A stretch of DNA of 39,730 nucleotides from an uncultured Tenacibaculum sp. GTDB lineage: Bacteria; Bacteroidota; Bacteroidia; Flavobacteriales; Flavobacteriaceae. Shown here one piece after another: positions 17,286 to 25,058 of the stretch. The notes beneath the pieces were generated by a model. It did not search any database, was not told the origin of the DNA, and saw only the letters and a list, made by a program, of their open reading frames with translations. Numbering within the stretch: the stretch's first letter is position 1; the number at the start of each line of letters is the position of its first letter. The translations under genes and the position numbers were made by a program. Location: positions 1 through 39,730 of the forward strand of contig CAKZVD010000110.1 in assembly GCA_937922085.1 (NCBI GenBank). The letters run 5' to 3'.

Positions 17286-18149
17286 TTATTGAAGCTTTAC
17301 TTCTTTAATTCCGTTTAAAATTTGTTTTATATAATTTGTATTTTCCATTTCTGTATAAATTTCAGAAAAGTTGTCTTCTTCCATCAACTTTTTAAATTGA
17401 AGAAGATTCTGTATGTATTCATCCAATGTTTCAATAACATTTTCTTTGTTTTGTTTAAAAATAGGAGTCCACATATCTGGTGAACTTTTAGCTAAACGAA
17501 CAGTAGAGGTGAAGCCACTACCAGCCATATCAAAAATATCGCGTTCATTTTTTTCTTTTTCTATCACAGTTTTACCTAGCATAAAAGAACTAATATGAGA
17601 TAAGTGGGATACATAAGCAATGTGTTTGTCATGTGATTTAGCATCCATATAACGAATTCTCATACCTAGTTTAGAAAAAATTTCTAATGCTTTTTCTTGT
17701 AGTTTAAAAGCTGTTTTTTCAACTTCACAAATAATGTTCGTTTTTCCTTTATATAAATTTTTTAAAGCTGCTTTAGGTCCAGAAAATTCAGTTCCAGCAA
17801 TCGGATGAGTAGCCAAGAAATTTCTTCTTTTAGGATGATTTTCTATAGCATTGCATATTTTTTCTTTAGTAGACCCTACGTCTAAAACTAAGCAAGAATC
17901 AGTTACTATGTCTAATACTTCAGATATAATTGCTATTGAAATATCTACAGGTATAGAGATAATTACAATATCAGCTATACTTAGATCTGAAAGAGAAGCT
18001 TTCTTATGAATAATATTTAATTCTTTTGCATGTTCAAGAGCTTCTTCATCTTTATCGATACCAAAAATTACAGCATCTTTAAAGGCTTCTTGTATATCTA
18101 AAGCGAGACTTCCACCGATTAAACCCGTTCCTATTACAAATACGTTCAC
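17286..18149 (-). CDS. tyrA: Prephenate dehydrogenase
   Basis: This enzyme oxidatively decarboxylates prephenate to 4-hydroxyphenylpyruvate, the tyrosine branch. The NAD-binding loop GTGLIGGS is at residues 7-14. HPIAGTEFSGP, the conserved segment around the catalytic His, and SHLSH follow in the middle. At 287 residues it lacks the C-terminal ACT domain seen in some homologues, so feedback control may rest on transcription. It starts 7 bp downstream of the aminotransferase gene and is co-transcribed. Confidence 0.94.
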   Translation of the reverse strand: MNVFVIGTGLIGGSLALDIQEAFKDAVIFGIDKDEEALEHAKELNIIHKKASLSDLSIADIVIISIPVDISIAIISEVLDIVTDSCLVLDVGSTKEKICNAIENHPKRRNFLATHPIAGTEFSGPKAALKNLYKGKTNIICEVEKTAFKLQEKALEIFSKLGMRIRYMDAKSHDKHIAYVSHLSHISSFMLGKTVIEKEKNERDIFDMAGSGFTSTVRLAKSSPDMWTPIFKQNKENVIETLDEYIQNLLQFKKLMEEDNFSEIYTEMENTNYIKQILNGIKEVKLQ

Positions 18150-18156
18150 TTTTATC

Positions 18157-19311
18157 TTAATTATAATTTACTAATCTGTTAATTGCTTCTTCTATTTTTT
18201 CTTCACTTACACATAAAGAAAAACGAATGTATCCTTCTCCCATAGTTCCAAAAACAGTACCTGGGGCTACAAAAAGGTGATATTCATAAAGTAGTTTGTC
18301 AATAAGTTCTTCAGAACTTACATTTTTAGGAAGTTTTGCCCAAACAAACATACCTGAAGCTGTTTTATTATAAGTACATTTTAATTTTTTAGCTAATAAC
18401 CAAACCAATTTACGTCTTTTATAGTAGGTTTCATTCTGTTCTTGAATCCATTTAAAAGAGGTTTTTAATGCGTTAATAGCTCCTTTTTGAACCCCATAAA
18501 ACATACCTGAATCCATTTGTGTTTTTACTTTGAGTATTTTGTTAAGAAAAATTTCATTACCTAACAACATTCCTACTCGCCAACCTGCCATGTTAAATGT
18601 TTTACTTAAAGAATTTAATTCGAGCACAACTTCTTTAGCTCCAGGTGTTTGTAAAATGCTTTTTGGGGCTTCATTTAATATAAAACTATAAGGATTGTCA
18701 TTAACAATTAAAATATTATGTTTTTTTCCAAATGAAATAAGCTTCTTATAAGTGTCTTCAGTAGCTACAGCTCCTGTTGGCATGTGCGGATAATTCACCC
18801 ACATGATTTTTACATCTGTTAAATCAATTTTTTCTAATTCCCCAAAATTTGGTTGGTATTCATTTTCTTCTAATAAATTATAAAAAAGAGGTTGAGCACC
18901 TACTAATTTTGTTACAGAGGTATAAGTAGGGTATCCTGGATTTGGAATTAAAACTTTATCGCCTTCATTTAAAACGGCTAAAGATATATGTAATACACCT
19001 TCTTTACTCCCCATTAAAGGAAGTACTTCTGAATTTGCATTTATAGAAACATTATAATGCTTGTCATAAAAAGAACTAACAGCTTCTCTAAACTCTGGAA
19101 TTCCTTGATAACTTTGATATTTATGGGCAGTGTTATCTTGTAAACTGTCTTTTAATGTATTAATAACAGATTGTGGAGGTAATAAATCTGGGCTACCAAT
19201 TCCTATATTTATAATTGATTTTCCTTCGCTAGCTAGTTGTCTTACTTCTTTTAACTTTTTAGAAAAGTAGTATTCTTCAACGGTTTGTAAACGATTTGCA
19301 AATTGTATCAT
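18157..19311 (-). CDS. PLP-dependent aminotransferase of the aromatic operon
   Basis: This class I/II aminotransferase has 384 residues. The PLP lysine is K237 in SLSKTFNMAGWRVG. GIGSPDLLPP, PNPGYPTY and YIRFSLC fit the LL-diaminopimelate/aspartate-like group. Placed between pheA and tyrA, it most likely transaminates phenylpyruvate and 4-hydroxyphenylpyruvate to Phe and Tyr, although specificity cannot be read from the sequence. Its ATG overlaps the pheA stop by 4 bp, so the two are translationally coupled. Confidence 0.92.
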   Translation of the reverse strand: MIQFANRLQTVEEYYFSKKLKEVRQLASEGKSIINIGIGSPDLLPPQSVINTLKDSLQDNTAHKYQSYQGIPEFREAVSSFYDKHYNVSINANSEVLPLMGSKEGVLHISLAVLNEGDKVLIPNPGYPTYTSVTKLVGAQPLFYNLLEENEYQPNFGELEKIDLTDVKIMWVNYPHMPTGAVATEDTYKKLISFGKKHNILIVNDNPYSFILNEAPKSILQTPGAKEVVLELNSLSKTFNMAGWRVGMLLGNEIFLNKILKVKTQMDSGMFYGVQKGAINALKTSFKWIQEQNETYYKRRKLVWLLAKKLKCTYNKTASGMFVWAKLPKNVSSEELIDKLLYEYHLFVAPGTVFGTMGEGYIRFSLCVSEEKIEEAINRLVNYN

Positions 19312-20129
19312 AATCTTCCGTTTTTGTATTCGCCTAATATTTTAAAATCGTTGGCCATTATTTCTATAATTGCTTTTGCTTTTGTATAATCTTCATAATT
19401 ATCGAATGTAACATCTACAAAAAATGCATATTTCCAAGGGGTTTCTATTTTAGGTAATGATTGAATTTTAGTTAAGTTTAAGCTGCAATCACTCATTACG
19501 TTTAAAATAGTTGCTAAACTGCCTCTTTTATGATCTAATTCAAATTTTAAAGAAGCCTTATTTATATCGCTATTTTTGTTTGGTTTTGATGTTTGAAGAA
19601 TTACAAATCGAGTTGCATTATTTTTAATCGTTTGTATTTCGTCTTCAATAACTTCTAGGTTGAAAATATCAGCAGCTATTTTTGGTGCTATTGCTGCTAC
19701 ACCAGCTAGTTTTTTTTCTGTTATTCTTTTAGCTACAGCAGAAGTATCTACATCTTCAATTAATTTTATGTGTTTGTATTGTTTGAAAAAGTTTTTACAC
19801 TGTAATAAAGCCATAGGATGAGAACACACTTCAGTTATATCTTCTATTTTCTGATTGGGTAACGCCATTAAATGATGGTGTATTGGTAGGTAATACTCAC
19901 CAACAATATGAATGTTATTATAATCTATTAAAGCGTAATTAGGGATAATAGAGCCTGCTATAGTGTTTTCTATAGCCATAACCGCTTGTTCCGATTTTTT
20001 GTTTAATAAACTATCAATAAGAGTGTCAAATGATAAACATTCGTTAATCTCTACTTTGTCATCATAAAATTTTTCAACTACAATATGATGGTTGCTACCT
20101 TCGATTCCTTGTATGGCTATTTTCTTCAT
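19308..20129 (-). CDS. pheA: Prephenate dehydratase
   Basis: PheA turns prephenate into phenylpyruvate, the Phe branch. The catalytic TRF motif is at residues 173-175 (NNATRFVI) in a periplasmic-binding-like fold. An ACT regulatory domain begins at about residue 192, with LTKIQSLP where the Phe-binding loop is expected. The protein is 273 residues and has no chorismate mutase; that activity is in the last gene of the operon. It is the first gene of the operon and has an attenuator-like leader whose terminator ends 8 nt before this ATG. Confidence 0.95.
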   Translation of the reverse strand: MKKIAIQGIEGSNHHIVVEKFYDDKVEINECLSFDTLIDSLLNKKSEQAVMAIENTIAGSIIPNYALIDYNNIHIVGEYYLPIHHHLMALPNQKIEDITEVCSHPMALLQCKNFFKQYKHIKLIEDVDTSAVAKRITEKKLAGVAAIAPKIAADIFNLEVIEDEIQTIKNNATRFVILQTSKPNKNSDINKASLKFELDHKRGSLATILNVMSDCSLNLTKIQSLPKIETPWKYAFFVDVTFDNYEDYTKAKAIIEIMANDFKILGEYKNGRL

Positions 20130-20137
20130 TTTAATGC

Positions 20138-20213
20138 AAAAAAAAAGCCTCGATATTTTCGAGACTTTATATTTATATTATTTTATGTTTTTAAAATTAT
20201 ATTACAAAGTCTC
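20138..20213 (-). promoter_or_regulatory. Attenuator: terminator and competing antiterminator in the pheA leader
   Basis: Read on the minus strand, AAAGTCTCGA (20168-20159) pairs with TCGAGGCTTT (20153-20144), ten pairs with one T-G wobble, followed by nine Ts (20146-20138). This is a strong terminator only 8 nt before pheA. Upstream, GAGACTTT (20213-20206) is an exact complement of AAAGTCTC, the terminator's 5' arm, so the two folds exclude each other. A third stem, CTTTTACT (20236-20229) with AGTAAGAG (20223-20216), can form inside the aromatic codon run. The antiterminator arm is codons 20-22 of the leader peptide. A ribosome stalled on the Phe/Tyr run leaves it free, and one that reaches the stop codon covers it. 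Confidence 0.85.
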
Positions 20214-20271
20214 TCCTCTTACTAAAATAGTAAAAGTAAAAATAGAAACCTTGCCATACATTTTGTAACAT
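20197..20271 (-). CDS. Phe/Tyr-rich leader peptide of the aromatic operon
   Basis: A 24-codon reading frame starts at ATG 20271 and stops with TAA at 20199-20197. It begins MLQNVWQG, then has eight aromatic codons in a row, FYFYFYYF (residues 9-16, plus 20247-20224), and ends SKRRDFVI. Four Phe and four Tyr codons together directly before a Phe/Tyr operon, placed just upstream of alternative RNA folds, are what a ribosome-mediated attenuator needs. Known parallels are pheL and trpL in enterobacteria. A likely promoter lies 25 bp upstream. Coding is inferred from composition and position; it is too short for domain evidence. Confidence 0.85.
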   Translation of the reverse strand: MLQNVWQGFYFYFYYFSKRRDFVI

Positions 20272-20295
20272 ATTCTGTGTCTTTGTTGTATATGA

Positions 20296-20327
20296 CAAAT
20301 CTTAAAAATAATTTTTAGTAAAACAAA
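20296..20327 (-). promoter_or_regulatory. Predicted promoter of the aromatic operon
   Basis: Minus strand: TTTG at 20327-20324, a 20-bp spacer, then AAGATTTG at 20303-20296, which matches TAnnTTTG in seven of eight positions. Expected transcription starts would be about 7 nt further on, shortly before the leader peptide ATG at 20271. From here to the tRNA terminator (20328-20586) I see no gene or clear motif. Confidence 0.65.
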
Positions 20328-20586
20328 CTTTTTCGTGTTTTTTTAAGGAAACGATTTCGTAGGTTGTAATTCTCAGATGAGTTTAGGGGAGTAAAAATTG
20401 AATGTTTAGAAATGTCAGAGGCGTAGTTTTTTGTATGCTAATAATAGTTTGTATTGATTTGGGATTGTAATAAATATCTATTCGGGTAAATTAAATTTAA
20501 TAGCGCTAATACAAATAAATGAGGGTAATCTAATTTAGAAGAAGTAGGGTTTTAGATAAAATTTATTTTAAAAGAGAAATAACAAA

Positions 20587-20615
20587 AAAAGCCTCTCAAA
20601 AATTGAGAGACTTTT
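20587..20615 (-). terminator. Terminator of tRNA-Asp
   Basis: CTCTCAA (20593-20599) pairs with TTGAGAG (20603-20609), and outer A/T pairs extend the stem. On the minus strand it is followed by a T-run, just 3' of the tRNA. Confidence 0.85.
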
Positions 20616-20617
20616 CG

Positions 20618-20691
20618 CGGTCTGGACGGGATTCGAACCCGCGACCCCATGCGTGACAGGCATGTATTCTAACCAGCTGAACTACCAGACC
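20618..20691 (-). tRNA. tRNA-Asp (anticodon GTC)
   Basis: The acceptor stem GGTCTGG (20691-20685) pairs with CCAGACC (20625-20619), with discriminator G at 20618 as expected for tRNA-Asp. The D arm reads AGTTCAGCTGGTTAGA, the anticodon loop CTGTCAC gives GTC, and the T arm GGGTTCGAATCCC is standard. CCA is not encoded. The sequence fits a complete 74-nt tRNA. Confidence 0.97.
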
Positions 20692-20708
20692 GTTGCGCTA
20701 GGCGGGTG

Positions 20709-20739
20709 CAAATATACAACCTTTTTTCTCTTTCACAAA
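20709..20739 (-). promoter_or_regulatory. Consensus promoter of tRNA-Asp
   Basis: On the minus strand TTTG (20739-20736), exactly 19 bp, then TATATTTG (20716-20709): a full match to the Bacteroidetes promoter TTTG-N19-TAnnTTTG. It lies between the DUF58 gene end and the tRNA and makes the tRNA its own unit. Confidence 0.9.
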
Positions 20740-20755
20740 CTTTTTTAAATGAAAA

Positions 20756-21682
20756 TTAAAGTTTGTTTCTGCTCACCATATACGTTGTAAGTACTTTTTC
20801 GAAGCCTTCTCTAACATTTACAGGCACATAGCTTATTTTATATTGTAAACATTTATTTTTTAATTTTTTGAAAAATAAAGAAACTTCTTTTTGATAAGTC
20901 TCTTTAACGCTATCAGCATATAAATTTATTTCTTCATTTGTTTCAACATCGATAAATTTTTTAGGAGTATTTTCAAAGTCAAAATTAAATTCTAGCTCTT
21001 TGTCAATAGTATGAAATAAAACAACTTCGTGTTTATTGTGTTTTAAATGCCTTAAAGCATCAAAAAGTTCTTCTTGATCTTTTGATGGTTGAAACATATC
21101 TGTGAAAATGAAAATTAAAGAGCGGCGGTGGATTTTTTCTGCTATTTCATGTAAATATTTATATGTGTCTGTTTTCTTAGAAGAAGATTTACTTTTTAAA
21201 ATATTTTCTAATTGACTAGTAAGTAATTTACGATGTCTATCATTTCCTTTTTCTGGAGCATAATATTCGTAAGTGTCAGAATAGATACTTAAACCAACAG
21301 CATCTCGTTGTTTCTTTAAAATTTCTATTAAAGAAGCAGCGGCTACAATAGAAAAACCAATTTTATTTAAATCATCTAGTTTTTGTGTTTCTTTTATAGG
21401 ATAATGCATGGAAGAAGAATTATCAATAATAAGATGACACCTTAAATTTGTTTCTTCTTCATATTTTTTTATATATAATTTTTCTGTTTTAGCAAACAGT
21501 TTCCAATCAATGTGTTTAGTATTTTCCCCTTTGTTATATAATTTATGTTCAGAAAACTCAACAGAAAAACCATGAAAGGGGCTTTTATGCATACCTGTTA
21601 TAAAACCTTCTACTACTTGTTTAGCTAACAAGTCGAGGTTTTTAATTTCTGATGACTGTATTTTTGAAAGTTGTAAACTCAT
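20756..21682 (-). CDS. DUF58 domain protein (vWA-like)
   Basis: The product has 308 residues with the DUF58 signature (about residues 45-60 and on: GENTKHIDWKLFAKTEKLYI) and a vWA-like fold. The metal-site motif DNSSSM is near residue 87, with a threonine/Asp pair (FTDMF) further on. Family members usually work with a MoxR-type ATPase and Bat membrane proteins in envelope stress or complex assembly. None of those partners is next to it here, so this is an orphan DUF58 gene or its partners lie elsewhere. It has no membrane segment and is probably cytosolic. Confidence 0.9.
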   Translation of the reverse strand: MSLQLSKIQSSEIKNLDLLAKQVVEGFITGMHKSPFHGFSVEFSEHKLYNKGENTKHIDWKLFAKTEKLYIKKYEEETNLRCHLIIDNSSSMHYPIKETQKLDDLNKIGFSIVAAASLIEILKKQRDAVGLSIYSDTYEYYAPEKGNDRHRKLLTSQLENILKSKSSSKKTDTYKYLHEIAEKIHRRSLIFIFTDMFQPSKDQEELFDALRHLKHNKHEVVLFHTIDKELEFNFDFENTPKKFIDVETNEEINLYADSVKETYQKEVSLFFKKLKNKCLQYKISYVPVNVREGFEKVLTTYMVSRNKL

Positions 21683-21738
21683 GTACCGAAAATAAAAAAA
21701 GCTTTTAAATTAAAAGAATAAAGAAGGCTATTTATAAA

Positions 21739-22158
21739 CTACAATATGTTATTTATGTGTTGTATATAACTTTCCTTTGGTTGTGAACCAATTAGTCGAT
21801 CCATTAATTTTCCGTTTTTAAAGATTAAGATAGTGGGAATGTTTCTTACTTTATATCTTTCTAGAAACTTTGGATTTGTATCTACATTAATTTTGTTAAT
21901 TATAACAGATTCTCTGTATTTAGTTTTTAATTCATTAATAATTGGTGAAACAAATTTACAAGGCCCACACCAATCTGCCCAAAGATAAATAACGACGGGT
22001 TGATTAGAAGTAGCGATTATTTGTTCAAAAGAAGAGTCAGTGATTTTTACAACATCTTTTTTTATATGGTCTTGCTTTTTAGTGTTTTGTGTTTCTTTTT
22101 TGCAGGAAAAAAAAGAAAGAAACAATATGGTAATAAGAGTGAATTTGTTTAAATACAT
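21739..22158 (-). CDS. Thioredoxin-domain lipoprotein
   Basis: This is a 139-residue protein with a lipoprotein signal (lipobox SFFSC, C19), a short Lys-rich linker, and a complete thioredoxin fold with WCGPCK active site and the cis-Pro loop RNIPTIL. The domain closely parallels the cytosolic thioredoxin next door, so it looks like a duplicated thioredoxin retargeted to the envelope, where it may keep substrate proteins reduced. It starts 67 bp after trxA, behind that gene's terminator, and may therefore have its own promoter. Confidence 0.9.
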   Translation of the reverse strand: MYLNKFTLITILFLSFFSCKKETQNTKKQDHIKKDVVKITDSSFEQIIATSNQPVVIYLWADWCGPCKFVSPIINELKTKYRESVIINKINVDTNPKFLERYKVRNIPTILIFKNGKLMDRLIGSQPKESYIQHINNIL

Positions 22159-22175
22159 TTATATGGTTTATAAAA

Positions 22176-22207
22176 AAAGAGGCTGTATTATCTAATACAG
22201 CCTCTTT
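22176..22207 (-). terminator. Terminator after trxA
   Basis: AAAGAGGCTGTATTA (22176-22190) and TAATACAGCCTCTTT (22193-22207) are perfect complements around a short loop, and more Ts follow on the minus strand. It separates the two thioredoxin genes. Confidence 0.88.
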
Positions 22208-22225
22208 ATATATGTTTAAGTGCTT

Positions 22226-22543
22226 TTATAAAGCAGCATCAATTTTATCTGTATATGCTTTCTTAGGAGCAGCACCAACTTGTTTAGCAACTACTTCACC
22301 GTTTTTAAATACTAAAACAGTAGGGATGTTACGAACTCCGTATTTTGCAGCAAATTCCTGATTAGCATCTACATCTACCTTACCAATGATCGCTTTTCCT
22401 TCATATTCAGTACTAATCTCATCAATAATTGGTCCAACCATTCTACATGGTCCACACCAAGTAGCCCAAAAATCTACTAAAACTGGTTTGTCAGATTTTA
22501 GTACTAACTCTTCAAATGATGTATCTGTAATTTCTAATGCCAT
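22226..22543 (-). CDS. trxA: Thioredoxin
   Basis: The 105-residue classical thioredoxin has active site WCGPCR near residues 30-35 and cis-Pro loop RNIPTVLVFKNGE. It is a cytosolic disulfide reductase that serves ribonucleotide reductase, peroxiredoxins and others. It has a consensus-type promoter upstream and a strong terminator downstream, so it is a single-gene unit. Confidence 0.97.
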   Translation of the reverse strand: MALEITDTSFEELVLKSDKPVLVDFWATWCGPCRMVGPIIDEISTEYEGKAIIGKVDVDANQEFAAKYGVRNIPTVLVFKNGEVVAKQVGAAPKKAYTDKIDAAL

Positions 22544-22571
22544 ATTCTTGTCTTTTATCTATTAATACCTA

Positions 22572-22602
22572 CAAATGTAAGCATTTATTTCACTTTTGTC
22601 AA
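22572..22602 (-). promoter_or_regulatory. Promoter of trxA
   Basis: Minus strand: TTG at 22602-22600, 20 bp, then TACATTTG at 22579-22572, an exact TAnnTTTG. It is 28 bp upstream of the trxA ATG. Confidence 0.75.
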
Positions 22603-22687
22603 TGCCCTGTAGATTGGTTTTTTTTATTGAATAATCAATTTTATAAATATATTAAGAATTTTAATTTTTATAATGATATAATAGTCT

Positions 22688-22695
22688 TAAATTTG
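22688..22695 (+). promoter_or_regulatory. -7 box of the metK promoter
   Basis: TAAATTTG is an exact match to TAnnTTTG. A start about 5-7 nt downstream would place the RNA 5' end right at the beginning of the riboswitch-like sequence. No clear TTTG is at -33; the area there is T-rich. Confidence 0.6.
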
Positions 22696-22705
22696 GGGTT
22701 GACTT

Positions 22706-22777
22706 TAGAGGAAAGATTTGATTTGATTGCAACCTCGTAAAAAAATGCTAAAGCAGTAATGTTTTGCTTCTTTTACG
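22706..22777 (+). promoter_or_regulatory. SAM-II-type riboswitch candidate upstream of metK
   Basis: The blocks GATTT (22715-22719), TTGCA (22727-22731), TAAA (22738-22741) and GCTAAA (22747-22752) occur in the order and spacing of SAM-II riboswitches. GAGG (22708-22711) can pair with CCTC (22733-22736) as stem P1; three As between P1 and GATTT are unusual. Downstream, CGTAAAA (22736-22742) can instead pair with TTTTACG (22771-22777), and AAGCA with TGCTT. This gives a rival fold that would destroy the aptamer. No T-run follows, so control may be translational. Feedback by S-adenosylmethionine on metK fits. Recognised by eye only. Confidence 0.7.
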
Positions 22778-22831
22778 ACTGATTATTTCATATAACCCTA
22801 CTAAATTAATAGATAAAAAAAGAAAAAAATT

Positions 22832-24085
22832 ATGTCATATTTTTTTACCTCAGAAAGTGTATCTGAAGGACATCCAGATAAAGTAGCTGATCAAATAAGT
22901 GATGCTTTAATCGATAACTTTTTAGCATTCGATGCAGAAGCTAAGGTTGCTTGTGAAACATTAGTAACTACAGGGCAAGTAGTTTTAGCAGGTGAAGTTA
23001 AATCTAAAGTATATTTAGATGTTCAAAAAATAGCAAGAAATGTAATTAATAAAATAGGATATACTAAGAGCGAATATATGTTCGATGGTAATTCTTGTGG
23101 TGTTTTTTCTGCAATTCATGAACAATCTGATGATATTAATAGAGGAGTAGATAGAGCTAAAAAAGAAGAACAAGGAGCAGGAGATCAAGGAATGATGTTT
23201 GGTTATGCAACTAATGAGACAGAAAATTTTATGCCTTTGGCATTAGATTTATCTCATTTAATTTTAAAGGAGCTTGCGGAATTACGTAGAGAAAACAATG
23301 AAATTAAGTATTTACGTCCAGATGCTAAAAGTCAAGTGACTATTGAATATTCAGATGATAATGTACCAGTGCGAGTTGAAGCGATTGTAGTTTCTACACA
23401 ACACGATGATTTTGATGCTGATGAAGTAATGTTAGCTAAGATTAGAGCCGACATTAAAAATATATTAATACCACGAGTAATCTCAAAGTTACCAGCTGCT
23501 ACTCAAGCATTGTTTAATGATGATATAAAATATCATATAAATCCTACTGGTAAATTTGTAATTGGAGGACCACATGGAGATACTGGTTTAACAGGGAGAA
23601 AAATTATAGTAGATACTTACGGAGGTAAAGGAGCACATGGTGGTGGAGCTTTTTCAGGAAAAGACCCAAGTAAAGTAGACAGAAGTGCTGCTTATGCTAC
23701 AAGACATATCGCTAAAAACTTAGTTGCAGCTGGTGTTGCAGATGAGGTTTTAGTACAAGTGTCTTATGCTATTGGTGTAGTAGAACCTATGGGGATTTTT
23801 GTAGATACTTATGGAACTTCTAAAGTTGGTTTATCTGATGGAGAAGTGGCAGAAAAAGTTTCTCAAATTTTCGATATGAGACCTCATGCTATAGAAAGTA
23901 GATTGAAGTTACGTACTCCTATGTATAGTGAAACAGCTGCTTATGGCCATATGGGAAGAGCAAATGAAGTGATTTCAAAAACATTTACACAACCTAATGG
24001 TGAAAATAAAACTGTAGATGTTGAGTTATTTACTTGGGAAAAATTAGATTATGTAGATAAAGTTAAACAAGCTTTTTCTTTATAA
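22832..24085 (+). CDS. metK: S-adenosylmethionine synthetase
   Basis: MetK makes S-adenosylmethionine from methionine and ATP in the cytosol. The sequence shows [16 protein letters not shown] (residues 14-29), [13 protein letters not shown], and [19 protein letters not shown], the ATP and metal sites of the family. The length of 417 residues is normal for Bacteroidetes. It is a single-gene unit between a riboswitch-like leader and a strong terminator. Confidence 0.98.
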   Translation: MSYFFTSESVSEGHPDKVADQISDALIDNFLAFDAEAKVACETLVTTGQVVLAGEVKSKVYLDVQKIARNVINKIGYTKSEYMFDGNSCGVFSAIHEQSDDINRGVDRAKKEEQGAGDQGMMFGYATNETENFMPLALDLSHLILKELAELRRENNEIKYLRPDAKSQVTIEYSDDNVPVRVEAIVVSTQHDDFDADEVMLAKIRADIKNILIPRVISKLPAATQALFNDDIKYHINPTGKFVIGGPHGDTGLTGRKIIVDTYGGKGAHGGGAFSGKDPSKVDRSAAYATRHIAKNLVAAGVADEVLVQVSYAIGVVEPMGIFVDTYGTSKVGLSDGEVAEKVSQIFDMRPHAIESRLKLRTPMYSETAAYGHMGRANEVISKTFTQPNGENKTVDVELFTWEKLDYVDKVKQAFSL

Positions 24086-24107
24086 GAGAGATAATAAATC
24101 TTTAAGT

Positions 24108-24146
24108 AAAAGAGCCTGAAATATTTTTAATATTTCAGGCTCTTTT
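24108..24146 (+). terminator. Terminator after metK
   Basis: An 18-bp perfect stem (24108-24125 with 24129-24146, core GAGCCTGAAATATT) has a TTT loop and T4 end. It lies 22 bp after metK. Confidence 0.93.
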
Positions 24147-24183
24147 CGTTTATTTGCATCCTTAATTTAAAAGATTTAAAACT

Positions 24184-24942
24184 ATGAAGAAAATCAATTT
24201 TTTAGCCGTAACATTATCAATCAGTATTGGATTAATGAGCTGTAGTAGTTCCGCAACTGATGAGTTTGAAGATGTTAATGGTGAGGTGTCAAAGAAAAAG
24301 TTAAAAAAAATTACAACAAATGAAAATGGAAAAGAATTATCTTCTACGTTTTTCTATGATGCGAATGCAAAATTAGAAAAAATTGAAGGAGGGAATGGAA
24401 TAGAAACATCTTCTTTTCAGTATACAAATACAGGAAGATTGGTTAATGTGTCTGGTAATAATGCGAATGAAACATTAAATGTAGAAACATTATACCAGTC
24501 ACCATATAAAGCTTTTGAAGCAGGTGAGGTGATTGATTATGATAGTCGTAAGAATCCTTCTAAAATATTATTTAGGACTGAAAAATATAATTATACGACT
24601 GGTGAAAGTGAAACGATTACTATGACAGCTGAATTAGAATATGATGAAGCACCAAATTTATATTTTTCAACATTAGAGTCTGCTGGGATTATTGATATTT
24701 TGGATGGAGTACAATTAGATTTTAGTTCTGCTGGGCAATCTTCTGAAATTATAAAAGCAAGAAGATTATTACCATTAAATAATGTAAAAAGTATTGTTTA
24801 TAAAAATGAGAATAATGAAGTTACAGCGACAGTTGATGTAAGTTATACTTATGATTCAGATAATTATCCTACAAAAGCAATCGCTTTATTAACATCAGGA
24901 AATGAAACAGAATCTACTGCTGTAAGTTTTTCTTATGAGTAA
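24184..24942 (+). CDS. Lipoprotein with YD-repeat-like strands, unknown function
   Basis: The 252-residue lipoprotein has lipobox LMSC (C20) followed by SSS. The rest is beta-rich, with segments such as FFYDANAKLEKIEGGNG, YTNTGRLVNVSGN and YTYDSDNYPTKA that resemble single YD/RHS-type repeats, a frequent pattern in Bacteroidetes surface lipoproteins. It is probably on the outer membrane. It is flanked by terminators on both sides and so is transcribed alone. No enzymatic motif is visible. Confidence 0.8.
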   Translation: MKKINFLAVTLSISIGLMSCSSSATDEFEDVNGEVSKKKLKKITTNENGKELSSTFFYDANAKLEKIEGGNGIETSSFQYTNTGRLVNVSGNNANETLNVETLYQSPYKAFEAGEVIDYDSRKNPSKILFRTEKYNYTTGESETITMTAELEYDEAPNLYFSTLESAGIIDILDGVQLDFSSAGQSSEIIKARRLLPLNNVKSIVYKNENNEVTATVDVSYTYDSDNYPTKAIALLTSGNETESTAVSFSYE

Positions 24943-25006
24943 AGTTATACGATTTTTTAACACTAATCTCATGTGTTAGGAATACACTCGTAAATAATGT
25001 CTAAAT

Positions 25007-25040
25007 AAAAAAGGTCAAGTTAAATAACTTGACCTTTTTT
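25007..25040. terminator. Bidirectional terminator
   Basis: AAAAAAGGTCAAGTTA (25007-25022) and its exact complement (25025-25040) flank two As. It serves the lipoprotein on plus and sppA on minus. Confidence 0.92.
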
Positions 25041-25058
25041 ATTACGTATATGTCTTTT

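Noticed and set aside
20222..20257. Alternative leader frame starting at 20257 with MARFLFLLLLF
   Set aside because: It is mostly Leu with three Phe. The frame at 20271-20197 has eight consecutive Phe/Tyr codons and its stop lies beyond the antiterminator arm, which fits the mechanism better.
22537..22740. 67-codon plus-strand frame between trxA and metK
   Set aside because: It runs through the trxA promoter and the riboswitch-like leader and has no protein-like features.
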